Shown here one piece after another: positions 45,097 to 56,900 of a stretch of 64,000 nt of DNA (the first letter of the stretch is position 1; each line of letters opens with the position of its first letter). This DNA is from Zerene cesonia. Taxonomy: Eukaryota > Arthropoda > Insecta > Lepidoptera > Pieridae. The notes below the pieces were generated by a model. That model worked only from the letters and a program-made list of their open reading frames with translations. It did no database searches and was not told where the DNA came from. The DNA lies in the NCBI RefSeq assembly GCF_012273895.1, contig NC_052121.1, forward strand, positions 1,488,001 to 1,552,000, given 5' to 3'. The position numbers and the translations under genes were made by a program.

Positions 45097-47530
45097 TTAG
45101 TCGATGAATTCGTTCTCCCAATCACTTGGAAAAACGCAATTGTGCCAAAACGATTCGGAGAGTTCCCTCAATTTGGGGTCGTATTCATCAACGCTTACTT
45201 CTCGGACGTATTTGATATTCTCTATCCATGTCAAGTGAGTTTTTGTTTGTTTCGACTTTTTATTCGAATTCAATATGTTCGGTTTTTTAGGAGTTATAGT
45301 TGTGGAATTTTTAAAAGCGGGCAAGTTTACAGTATTTAAGTCATTTTTCTTTCTTTTATTTTTAACTGTTTGTGCCGCTGCAGTTTGATTATTTACACGG
45401 CCATCACCAGGGGTTACTTTAACGGTAAATGTATTTGTATTTTCATTAATAGTTTTAGTAGCATCTGGCGCATTTCTCGATTGCAAATCGTCATCAGGGT
45501 AGTTTATTACTTGTGTCTCATATGCATTTCCAGTTTTAGTGTCCATTATGTTCTGAATGTTTAGTTTCCATGAAACATTTGATTCATTATTTTTTGCGTC
45601 AGTTAAGTTAACATTTTCTTCACTATGGGTATCATGACCGATTTTCGTATTGGTTGTGGAATTTGTAATTTCAAAATCTTTCACGTGCTTTTGAATTTCA
45701 GCAGTATTGTTGATATCATTATTAAGATTGAGGTTTGTGGCATTATCTGTATTTATTTTTGGGGTAAAGTGTGTATCGTAACAAGTAGAATTAGCCTCGA
45801 TCTCTTGAGTTATTTCTGCCTCTAACGGAGCGTTTATGTTTTGGGTTTCCAAAGAGTTGGAGTTTGTACATATGATTGAATCGCAATTTTTATCCGTTGG
45901 TTCAATTGGTATGCTGGAAGTATGTTCCTCAATAATTGTTTGCAATAAACGGCCCAACTTCTCTATTACCTGTAACATAAAAAATATTGAAAAAATTAAG
46001 AAAAACCGGCCAAGTGTGAGTGGGACTCGTGCACCGGTATTCGGTACAAAGCTGTACCGTAAAAAAAATAGAAAAAAGACAGACGGACAATAAAGTGATT
46101 CTTGCGTTTTGTTGCCTTTTGTGGTAACGAACCCTAAAAATCCACTAATAAGTAGGTAATAAAGAAAGTGAAGATTAATTTCGATGAATTTGAAAAAAAA
46201 TTAAGTTTGCTACGGGACATCTACTAAGTCAATCAAAAGCGATATTTCAGCATCAATAAGAAAATTAGAAACAGCGAAACTAAGTGAACTAAATTCATCA
46301 TTGCATCACATTTCGATGGGCTGACCGAAAGCAAAGATAATATTAGCGGTACGCCCCGGCTTCACCCGTGGTGAGTTTTTACTCACTATAAGAACCTTCC
46401 GTCTGCTTTAACAAAAATATAAAAAGAAATAACCGAAACGGTCGACACGTTTTCGAGATAACGCTTAGTAACACATTTGGTGATTAAATTATATTTATAT
46501 AGATAATCGTTATTTCGAAAAATATGTACAAATTTTAAATACACTTAAATTTTAGCGAACCTTTAGTTACAGTTTAATGAACATTTTATGATAATGTCGC
46601 ATTATAGACTTGAAGGAAATATAATAATATACTTAACATATTTGGATGATACATATATAATTTGCCTAGAACCACGCACCGACTATTTCATTCAATTTAA
46701 AGATTAATCTATGCAAATTTAAATAGAATTATCATACGAATCAATGCTTAAATTTAACTTCTTCAAAATGAAAGACATGTTACGATCCCTAAGCATTCAT
46801 TTTTTAAAATCATTCTAAACTGTATATCACTGGAGGATCTGAGCGAATTGCACTGTACACTTTAACTACACTATTTTACAACACTGCTTTAACTAACACT
46901 GTATTTTGTTGACTACTGGATGTACTGGATGTACTGGATGTACTGGTTACTGGATAGTAACCCATTGTACTAGATAGCTTATACATATATTGTTGAGAAC
47001 TTTACTAGCGTGCTGTAGCTGCGCATAGAAGAGAGCAACGCCATCTGGAGACAGTGATCGAAGTTCTAACACCGGCTGACGAGGTTTTTATAGGATGTCT
47101 GTAAAAACCACCCAGCAAATGGGCCGTTGAAATACCTACAGAGAGCAACAAACACACACACACATCCTTACAAACTTTCGCATTTATAATATTAGTAGGA
47201 AGTAGGATAGTAAAATAAGATAAGATTCACCTGCATCAGACGCATATCCTTACGACACGACTCATTAAAGGCATCAATTGTTTGTTTATAATTTTGTGCA
47301 TCTGCTAAACATATGGGCTTTTTGTTATAGATATAATCGTCGATTTTAAGACTCAATTGCATTAGCTTACTTTCAATAGCACGTTTCTGAAAATGATTAA
47401 TTAAAATAGACTTGTATACCGGTGTAGCTTATAAAACTTGAAAATAATTACAATTTTGTATTTTAATAGAAATGTAGCTACCTACCTGTTTCATATCTTT
47501 ACGCTTTTTTAAACATTTTTTTGGCGGCAT
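45097..47530 (-). CDS. unrecognised protein: short helix-rich N-terminus, disordered middle
   Basis: I do not recognise this gene. Three exons: 47530-47486 (45 bases), 47386-47231 (156 bases) and 45969-45097 (873 bases). All are phase 0 with consensus GT-AG, giving 357 aa. Residues 1-90 start MPPKKCLKKRKDMKQ and are basic and probably helical or coiled (SKLMQLSLKIDDYIYNKK, then VIEKLGRLLQTIIEE). Residues about 90-310 are Asn/Thr/Glu-rich and look disordered. The last 45 residues are denser in hydrophobic and acidic residues (LTWIENIKYVREVSVDEYD, then FWHNCVFPSDWENEFID) and may be a binding motif. There is no signal peptide. The layout recalls fast-evolving chromatin or kinetochore proteins, but nothing identifies it as one. 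It lies head to head with the hemocytin-like gene, 409 bases apart. Confidence 0.75.
45995..46135. repeat. dispersed repeat (ACCGGCCAAGTGTGAGTGGG...GAACCCTAAAA)
   Basis: This contains ACCGGCCAAGTGTGAGTGGG, ACAGACGGACA, AAGTGATTCTTGCGTTTTG and GAACCCTAAAAA, wording I associate with a very common lepidopteran interspersed repeat. It sits in the large intron of the unrecognised gene. Confidence 0.6.
46338..46376 (-). mobile_element. inverted Helitron-like family B end
   Basis: ATTAGCGGTACGCCCCGGC is the reverse complement of a family B terminus (GGGGCG..CCGCTAAT). Only the end is recognised. Confidence 0.45.
46912..46957. repeat. minisatellite, 10-bp unit TACTGGATG, about 4 copies
   Basis: TACTGGATG occurs in tandem with a 10-base period and ends in a degenerate unit with GGTTACTGGATAG. 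Confidence 0.85.
47140..47207 (-). mobile_element. inverted Helitron-like family A 5' fragment
   Basis: ACTTTCGCATTTATAATATT and the preceding CACACATCCTTACAAA are the reverse complement of the family A 5' end. The 3' half is missing. Confidence 0.6.
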
Positions 47531-47746
47531 TTTTGCTGTTAGCTGTATCGTTTGTAAAGTCTCAATCAAAATCGTCAATAAATTTTGTTTTAATTTTTTA
47601 AATAATTCGAAAGAAAACGATTTGTAACAGATAATAAATAGGCAGTTTACCACCATTTCTATAAAATGTAGTAAAGATATATTTTTTTATATACTTAATT
47701 TCTTTTTTACATTACCAATTTTATTGTAATGTAAAATCCCATATAC

Positions 47747-47759
47747 GATAAATATTATC
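47747..47759. promoter_or_regulatory. inverted pair of GATA motifs
   Basis: GATAA and TTATC face each other, three bases apart. GATA factors drive many insect hemocyte genes, which would suit a hemocytin. The match alone is weak evidence in AT-rich DNA. Confidence 0.3.
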
Positions 47760-47800
47760 GTCGGATTCCGCTGTATGAATTTCCTGATTTATGAAACGCA

Positions 47801-47807
47801 TGATAAG
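47801..47807 (+). promoter_or_regulatory. GATA motif TGATAAG
   Basis: A full consensus match about 135 bases before the hemocytin-like start codon. Confidence 0.3.
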
Positions 47808-47866
47808 AGAGATTCGACACATTATTAGCGCATCAGCATCAGTACAGCTTGAAATTCTCAAGCTGT

Positions 47867-47871
47867 TCAGT
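47867..47871 (+). promoter_or_regulatory. initiator TCAGT of the hemocytin-like gene
   Basis: With the A as +1, the 5'UTR would be about 70 bases to the ATG at 47940. There is no TATA box at -30. Confidence 0.35.
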
Positions 47872-47939
47872 CTATTCTCAACTATTTATATAATTTTGTT
47901 GAAATGGATAATTCTGCCTAGTACCAGGCTTTTAAGAAA

Positions 47940-50900
47940 ATGAATTTATTAACATATGTATTTGTATTCTTAGGCAGCATATACTTAAATGATGCTGGCT
48001 ATGGTATTCGACAATCTGAACTAAATCCGTAAGTAGTTTTTATATATAAATATTATTGAAGGTTTTTACTTTTTTTTATTTACTTATAAAAGTATGATTT
48101 TATCTTTGTTATGTGGGTATTAATTAAATAATTTTTTAAGCATGCAAATATCCCATCTGGAAGAGCGTATTTAAGAAAAAAAAAAAAATTAGCGCGAAGA
48201 CTCGCTTCACAATTCAAATTTTTTGTCCTCTCTTATTCTATTTATTTGAAATATTTAAAATGATGATTGAGATATATATAGGGATTAATTTATATTGCAT
48301 TGGTTAATTAATTAATTTATCTAAAGGAATATTATAATTGTTGAAACCATGAGCTTTTAAACAAATAGATTCTATAAATAATTGCATTCTCGTACTATCA
48401 ACATTGTTATGTGAATAGTTAACTACCAAAAATGAGTTAAAATAAGTCAGTTCCATGCTACGCAACAATATTTTTAAACGTATATGATACCGTTATAGTC
48501 AATCGGACGTGGAAGCACCTGCGTACTTACCGGCAAGCGCAAAAAGCTATGAATTTACTAAAGCGAGATACTCGCCGCAATATTACGGAGGGACAAAATC
48601 GGTTTATGGCGGCACCAAGACCGGTTATGGCGGCACCAAGACTGGTTACGGCGGCACAAAGACCGGTTATGGCGGCACCAAGACTGGTTACGGCGGCACA
48701 AAGACCGGTTATGGCGGTACCAAGACTGGTTACGGCGGCACCAAGACCGGCTTTGGCGGCACCAAGAATGGATATAGCTGGACAAGACCCTGGCCTCCCC
48801 CGACATATCCGTAAGTTGCATTTTACAGAATAACTAATTATTAATTATCATTATAGTTTAGAAATTAAAAACTTTTCAACGGATTTTAAACGCGATTTAT
48901 TCATCATATTATTAACCCGTTTAGAACACAACGTTTAGAATACTTTACAGCGAGCTTGGTCACGGGGAGACACCAGTTGATAAGTTTTTAATTTCTAAAT
49001 GTATAATACTCGCGTAAAATCAAACACAAGAAAATACTGTCGTTATAGTTTTAATTTACTACGCTACATACCTTAAATGTGGAACATGTACACAACAATT
49101 GTGTGTAACAATTATTATCTATAGGTGTACGCGGTAAGGAACGTTAAATAAATTTGTTCTACCGACTTACATAGTATTTTCTTGAGCTTATTGCACCCAC
49201 AAAGTATGATGAGAGTATTTTGTCAAAAAGAAGGAAATGTGACATACATTAAATTTTATAATTTTAATACTTCGACTGATCGAGGGATGTTTGAACCACT
49301 AATACCAACTCCTGGATACGACCATTTGTCTACCTGTGAACCCTACCGTACTACCGCTACCGAAATTAACAATAGCGTAAACCAATAAAAATAGTAATCA
49401 ACATCCATTATAATTTAGGATAACCTTTATCAATATGAATCATTCAATCAATTTTTATAGGAACAACCTGTTCCTAACTTCTATGCCCGTACCACGAAAC
49501 ACGTAACCAAGATATTGTCGAGCCATGGTCGGCTTAGACAGCAATACGCATACGAAAGATATTGATACCTACCTGCAATACAGATTAATATCTGGTACGG
49601 GACCAACGTTTTGTTTGTATGTGTGCATATGGTTGAGAAATAAACTTATTTTATTTATTTATTTATTTATTGATAGATCATAATATAGCTCACTATAGCA
49701 GCGTTACTTGGTAAAGGCTAGATTTCTTACAGTTTATAACTCTTCTCTTTGACTACGCTATAATCTGGTTCGACATAATAATACATGAGTGAGTTGCTTT
49801 GGCTTTGGGTTTAATAAAAGCTGACGGAGTCCGAAAATTTGGCACAGAGTCATACATAGTTTGTATTCGCATATTGGCCAGTTTAGTACTAGTTTCCACT
49901 AATATTATAAAGAGGAAGAAATTGTTTGTTTGTTTGTAATGTATAAACTTTAAACTACTGGATCGATAAAAAAAACATAGTTTTCTACGTTATAGCCTAT
50001 ATCGCGTGAAAGCCACTAATTTTCTATCGACCTTTCACTGTCATCATGCTATGTTTGACTAAAAGTATGTCCTTTACTAAGGCTCAGTATACCTATCTCT
50101 GTTCAAATTTCATCAAAATCGGTTTTGGGAGTAAACTTTAGTGATTGTAGGGAAAATATATAAAAACAGAGTTTTTATAAATACAGATATAGATAAAACT
50201 ACATAATAATAGGTATTGCATAAGTGTATTTCTGCTGATGTAAATAAAATAAAAGAATACATTATCAATAGTTTAATTTCATTTTCAGATCAGTATATAA
50301 CCCGTCACGTCGACCTGTTACCAACGTCAAGGCGCCTTACAAGAGTAAGCAATTACAAGTATATCTTTGCGCTAAATATTGTAACATACATAAAATTCAA
50401 TTAATACACTCCATTGTGATTTTTCAAAAAAAAATTTCATTCACTATGAGATAATAGAAAAAATCTGCACTACAATATACACACACACTACACTAAATCC
50501 ACATCGACAATTTTAATTTTACATAATAAAAACCTACGGTAAAGAGTACAGAAAAAAAACATAATATTGTTCGTAATCGTTAACATGCCATTGATGTTCC
50601 TGGTTTGACACATGATTATATCATTGGTGACGCCGGCATAGCGTCTCGCTCTCTACAAAGTTTTTGAAGTACCACATTATTCTCAATAGGTGGCGTGAAA
50701 TGTATCGATTTGATATTGAACTATATAAAAATAATTGAACTATACATTGTATAAAAAGTGTTTTGCAAAATTTACTGTTTAAAAATACAAATTGGTATAG
50801 TATGTTATATGTAACGCCAGTCTTAAGTACCAGAGTTGCGACACAAACTGTAACATATGATTTAAAATTGTTTTTAATAAAAAACTGAACCGTCAGAATT

Positions 50901-53900
50901 GTCAGAACTAGATCTGATTTAAATGGGACTACATGGCAGGTGACAGCTTTCAAAAAAAAAAATATATATAAATCGATTCACGAGTAACGGGTTATAAAGT
51001 ATCAAACACAAAAAAGAAACAGTCGAATTGATGACCTCCTCCTTTTTAGTAGGTTGTTAATATTGTCATACATTATTCTATAAACATATATGAATAGATG
51101 AACATGTTATTCAAAATACTAAAATTAATTTAAAATGTAAACGTAAATAAGTCATATTGTATTCACTGGACCTTAAAATGAATGTTAAAACGTTAAGTAC
51201 GGCTGGTGTCGCTAATCGGCTATCAATTATATACCTACAGCTGAACGACCTTCTTTATTTAGTGCAAATATAAATAAAAACCTAAATAAAATTAGTTTTC
51301 ACAATCAAACTGCGTGGGATATATCTCGCCGGATGCTGGCGAACAATTGTCTATCAAGCATTTGTTTGCTATTATTACTTTACAGATGTCCTATATGAGC
51401 CTCAAGGTCACTGATTAAATGCAAATTTGCAATGGTGCATTTGGGTTAGGGATCACTGAACTATAAATGGTATCAGTATTGTTACTGCTTTCAGCCTGTT
51501 ATCTACAGTCAATAAGGCTAGGCTATAAATTAAACTACTGATAGGATTGTGCATTGGGTTTTTTTACTACTTGTTAAAAATAAAAATGTACAATGGTGTC
51601 AACATCATTGCATTATGTTACTGTCAAGTAACTGTGAAGCTGTGGTGTCTCAGTGGCACTTTAAATTGATTAGTCGGGGGTTTGAGACAAGGCGAACGTG
51701 CATGAAATAAATAGATTTTTCAATTCATCTGCACATATGGATAACATCACCACGGCCTAAAACGGTGAAGGAAAACATCATGAGGAAACTTACATGTCCA
51801 AGAGTCAAAAGTTCGACGACATGTGACATCTGCCAACCTTCATTTGGCCAGCGTGGTGGATTATGGCCTGAATCCTCATAGGAGATCTGTGTTTCTACAT
51901 TGAATATTCACAAAATCACATTGATAACATACATGGGCTGATGATTATGATAAAAATCATTGATTATAATTTTTAGTTTTATAGCATTCAAATGCTTTAT
52001 AAATGAGAAATTATGAAGAAAACTTGATCCCGCCTCAATTTTTTTTTATTCTTTAAAAATTTCTCATCATTGAATACTTAATATAATATATTTAATAGAA
52101 AGACTAAATAAAGTAAAATTGAATAAGGCTATCCAATCTAAAAGTGACCGTTATCTACTCTACGAAATGTAGACCAGCAAACTACATAAAATTGCTCCAA
52201 ATGGCTGGTCCCTCATACCGGTTACTTGCAGGTCAATGTGAAGTGGAGTGCCAAAACAATGGGATATGCATCTACGGTAATACCTGCGAATGTCCCCCCA
52301 ACTTTACGGGCAAGTACTGCGAGTTTGAAAAGAAACCCTGCCTCGTCCTCCCACCCGTACCTAACAACTCCGTGAGGGAATGTTCAGCGGAGTAAGTAAA
52401 ATTATATTTGACTAGATGCTCGTCCCGGCTCCGCCTGGATATCAAGATTTCTGTTTTATCCCAAGGGAACATTTAATCGGGATAAAAAGTATCCTTTCAC
52501 CCAAGTCGACTCATACTCTGTCTGTATACCATATTTCATCAAAATTAGTTCAGACAATCATCCAAAAGAACAAACGTTCACATTTATAATATTTGTGTAA
52601 AGTGTGGCAATAATATAAAGCTAAAAGTTTGTTTATTTCTTTGAAAGGGCTAATGTCAGAAAGTACTAGATATATTACACAAAATCTTTTATCGTTGTAT
52701 ATGTACGCGATATTCGAGTGCCAAAGGCTATTTATCATGGCTATTGCCAATGGTACGGAAAAACGATTTGCCCCGTCTTTGCCCGTGGTACATATCAGAG
52801 AGACATTTGATGATAAATTCTGATAAGTTTTTACATTAGGGTTATATTGGGCTCATATGCTATTTTTAACGCTAGTAGATAGTAGTAGTACTTTCTTAAT
52901 CTAAATTGTCTTCGATATCATCTTCTTTTTTATAGCCTCAAAATGCTTATAAATGTATTATTTTTTAGAATCATTTACTATTGTAATTGTAATAGTAAAT
53001 ACTCACATACAGCGATCCAAACTGAAACTGTCAGTTTTCAGTCTCATTGAAATGGTTCAATGAGTCTGAAAACTGGCAAGAGATGGCGCAGGATAGAATT
53101 AAATAGAGATTCTTATTGTCGGAGGCCCAGACTAACTTTGGGTCATTGCGCTGCTTTAGACGACGACGGCTGGTTTAATAATTACTGATTTCTAAAACTG
53201 AGCCAAAATTCCAGGTTATGCACCATACAATGCATGGCGCATCACAAGTTCATAGACGGTACGACGGTCGCCAACATGCGCTGTGTGAACGGGCACTGGG
53301 AGCCGACAAGAGCGGACCTGACTTCGATACCCGACTGCGAGCCGGAGTGCAGCCCGCCGTGTGGGAATGGGGGAAGGTGTATTGGATACAATAACTGCTT
53401 CTGTACGGAGGCGTGGAAGGGACCGCAGTGCCAGTATCGTAAGATTGTTTTATTTATTGTTTATTATTTTAAAAATATGTATATATTTTTTTTTTATTGC
53501 CAAGAGATGATTTAGACGCATAGGCGTGCCGCAGGTGGTAAAGCGCAGGCAGCTTTTAAAATAGTTTATTTATCAAGTCACACACACATATATACACACA
53601 GATATCTATTAAATACGCTTTGAGTATAAAAGTTTCCAATCGCATTCATATTCATCATTCACATTTTCCAATCAGTAACCGTATCGCACAGTATTGGAAC
53701 TATAAAATGCTTTTCATGTGTGGTTTTTTATTAAAGTTATACGCAGATAATATCTTTAATTTCTAATATACAAAACTATTCAATATTTATTATATAACTA
53801 TTCTTCCAAAAGTGCGAATAAGTGTGCTTACATCTATTTCTCACTCACCGGTAAGGAAGTGCGCAATCACACATGATCGTGCACTTGCTCGCCGCCTCAC

Positions 53901-56900
53901 TCACACGCGATCATGTGTGACACTTTCAAAACGCTTCTCAACATTGATCTGTATAAAGTTACATCTAACATAACTTTCAATGTCAATACAAACACGTGCG
54001 TGATGAGCACACCCACCGACACCATGCCACAGACTAAAGACACTCAAAACGTTTTTCAATATTGTTCTCTACAAATTAACATGCCCACACATCTCTCATG
54101 TCTAACATCTTCCATAATCTTACAACGTCAATACGAACAAGAAGAACTCACACCCATATGTCGTGTCACTCAGCGGTGAGCAATTGCGCGATCAGCAAGG
54201 CGCACATGCTCGCGTACGAGTGCGTGCAGACGGCGGAGGCGCAGACGTGCCGCGCGTGGTGCCCCGCGGGCTCGGCGCCGCGCGCGCCGCTCGCCGCCGC
54301 CTACACGTGCCACTTCGCGACCGGCGCCTACGAGCCGGCCCTGCCGCTCTGCGACTTTGGTGCGTACTCTGCTACCTGAACGGCTGTGGACGGAAGAGAT
54401 GGAAGTGCACACTTGTGACTTACCTAAGATTCTCAAAATGGCGGATGCTCATACGTACATACAGAGGCCGTGGGTTATGTCGGTAGATCCACAACCTATG
54501 GAAGGCAGTGGACCTACCAACTTAACTCTACTATGTTCCGTATTACCTCACTATTTGGCAGGGTCGCTGGAACTCGGATGAATCATCCAGATAGGAGAAG
54601 GTAGCGAACTTAACCTAACCTCTTACCTACCTTCCTCCATTGTACATATAGTTACAGACAGCAATACTGAACCTACTATCATCAGAGTGGCAAAGTTGGT
54701 TACCTACATTTAACTATAGTGACTAGCCTCCTCGTAGATTTATGTAAAACAAGACACTTTCCCACACAATGGGCAAAATTTTTGATACTTGATTTTAGTA
54801 ACAAAAATTTCTCATTTTTGTTTTGATACAAATTTTTATATTTATTTTATATTTTTTTGCAGAGGAAGTCGTCATCGTTACTCCTAGCAACTATCACCCG
54901 AACGTAAGCTTAATTTCCCCAACTAATATTGATTCAATACTATCATCATCCATACACGTAAAACATTAAACATCGTGTTTACATTTCCATCTTATTTTCT
55001 CTTGATCGGTTTCCAATAAAAATTAATCGCGTATCTGTGATTAAATCAGTTTCATTCTTAATACAGTATATTTTGAAATTATGGCAACACTAGCAGACAT
55101 ACAGATTTTAAACATTTTATAAATCATTAAATTTATGCTCTGTCTTTCAATAATTTTTCTCCTATGTACAATATTTAAAATAGTCGAACTAAATGTAAGA
55201 AACAATTCCATAATATAAACAAATTCAACTCTCACACTCATCATTTTCCCTTTAGCAATACTACTCGATGTACACCCCAAATTCTACGGAGACCCTCACC
55301 AGCCCGCGACCGGTGAACCACCCCGTGGTGGTGGTGCAGAACCCCACGCCCAAGGGGGGTAGTTGTCTCACCTGGGCCGGAGTTCATTATAAAACATTTG
55401 ATGGCAAAATTTACAGGTACGTCATTCTTCTGTGTGTAATAATATATTTGGTTTTAATTACTATGCAAAATGGAAATGTTAATAACAAGAATAGCAAAGT
55501 GGTAGTTACTGGCACAGAATAAATCTTTAATTCATGTGCGTTAAAGGAAAAATAAAAAGTACATTTACCTTATTTCAAATTATGCTCAGGACCTGGCCAA
55601 ATTTGCTATGGATTCGATCGCCACTTTAGCAGCATTATGTAATAAGATTGCGTTTTCCAGACACCTCATCGCCAAACCTTTTAACTTAATTATTTGGTCA
55701 ATTAATATTGTCAGATGCTATCTTACTCCTTACTCATCATAATATAATGAACGCGAATGTTATTCAAGAATATATAGATATGTGTGTTAATCTTTTATTC
55801 ATAAATAGCTGGTCAGATCTGTAAGAAATTTGTACAGGGATGGATTAAAGTCTGAATAGGCATATAATATGGGCTATGTTTTACCCGGGTACCACGCGAG
55901 TTCCAGCTAGTAGTAATTCTGAAATAAACCTAATTCTTCAACAGTTTCGAATCCCCATGCCAACACGTTCTGGTGCGTGATGCGGAGGAGCACAAGTTCA
56001 CAGTGTTTATCACTTACCCCGAGTGTAAGAGCGTCTTCTGTCCATCGATAATCAACATCTTCCTGGAAGATAAGGAGTATACGCTTAGCGCTTCTGGTAA
56101 GTTTCCAGATTTCTTCATGGATTAATTGTCTTTATTAATCAGTTCCCTTTGTTGGTTCGCTGTTTCGTCTCTAAGGGCAAGCAAAACCTTTGTATTTGCC
56201 TTGCTAAGTTCTCATGGTGATGTTCAAGACTTTCTGGTATTAAATATGTTGTTCTTTCTATCCTTTTGCCATAAATATTTTATTCTTCTTAATTAATATA
56301 AAAAAAGTTGTTTGGATGTCTTTTGTACATTGATAATAATGTTATCCCATTTTTGACATGATCATTTTGTGTTCTATATACATACCATCTCACGAGTAAC
56401 TTGCTTAATAAAACAGCTTTAAAAACAGTAAATTATTAATCAACTATAGATAATGAATGACGATTAACGACGAATTCCACAGGAGACACAGTATTATTCC
56501 GCAACGCAAAGCGAGTGCTGCCAATCCCCGCGACTCTGCCTGGCATCCGCGTGAGCATGCCCGCCAACAATGTCATCGTTGATCTGGATACTTTGGGAGT
56601 TACAATCAAATGGGACTTGAATGTAAGCAAGGAACACATTTAAACCCATTCTTGTTTGATGAGTGATTTAAATATTAGAGTTAAATTTACAAAAATGATA
56701 AAACAGTGATTTCCGGTTCGAAGGACCAAATACAACGATTCTTGACTAAACGATTTTCAAGTAAATAATATTAAAGTGTACCCAAAAGATTACTGTAAAT
56801 TAAACCGAAATATTATATCTGACAGAATTTAGTGGTGGTGGAAGGCACAGCAGCACTGTGGAACAAAACGGAAGGTCTCTGCGGCACGCTGGACGGCAGC

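Larger units (their letters stand above)
47531..47939. promoter_or_regulatory. 409-bp divergent promoter region
   Basis: This lies between the start codon of the unrecognised gene (minus) and that of the hemocytin-like gene (plus). It contains an inverted GATA pair at 47747-47759, TGATAAG at 47801-47807, a perfect 8-bp stem-loop at 47845-47865 (CAGCTTGA/TCAAGCTG) and TCAGT initiator words at 47840 and 47867. The space is short enough that the two genes probably share control DNA. There is no experimental support. Confidence 0.5.
52232..54359 (+). other. hemocytin-like exons 4-6: EGF, Sushi, EGF, Sushi-like
   Basis: EGF 1 has the six cysteines of CEVECQNNGICIYGNTCECP. The Sushi domain begins KKPCLVLPPVPNNSVREC and ends with C following GHWEP. 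EGF 2 is CSPPCGNGGRCIGYNNCFC. Exon 6 (CAISKAHMLAYECVQ to PLCDFG) has a Sushi-like Cys spacing but is extremely GC-rich and divergent. Confidence 0.8.

Noticed and set aside
45142..46093. Plus-strand short frames opposite the unrecognised gene
   Set aside because: They are antisense shadows of the 291-codon minus exon and its intron repeat.
48574..48776. CRISPR-like array
   Set aside because: The repeats are contiguous coding heptads without spacers, in a eukaryotic genome.
48558..48821. Opposite-strand and frame-shifted repeat proteins across the GGTK exon
   Set aside because: They are shadows of the 21-base repeat. The plus frame alone has a signal exon and in-phase splice sites.
53913..54179. 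88-codon frame in intron 5
   Set aside because: There is no domain, it includes one arm of an inverted repeat, and it ends across the exon 6 acceptor. The spliced frame is different.
54163..54486. Arg-rich frames over exon 6
   Set aside because: Same GC effect. The accepted frame preserves cysteines and phase with exons 5 and 7.
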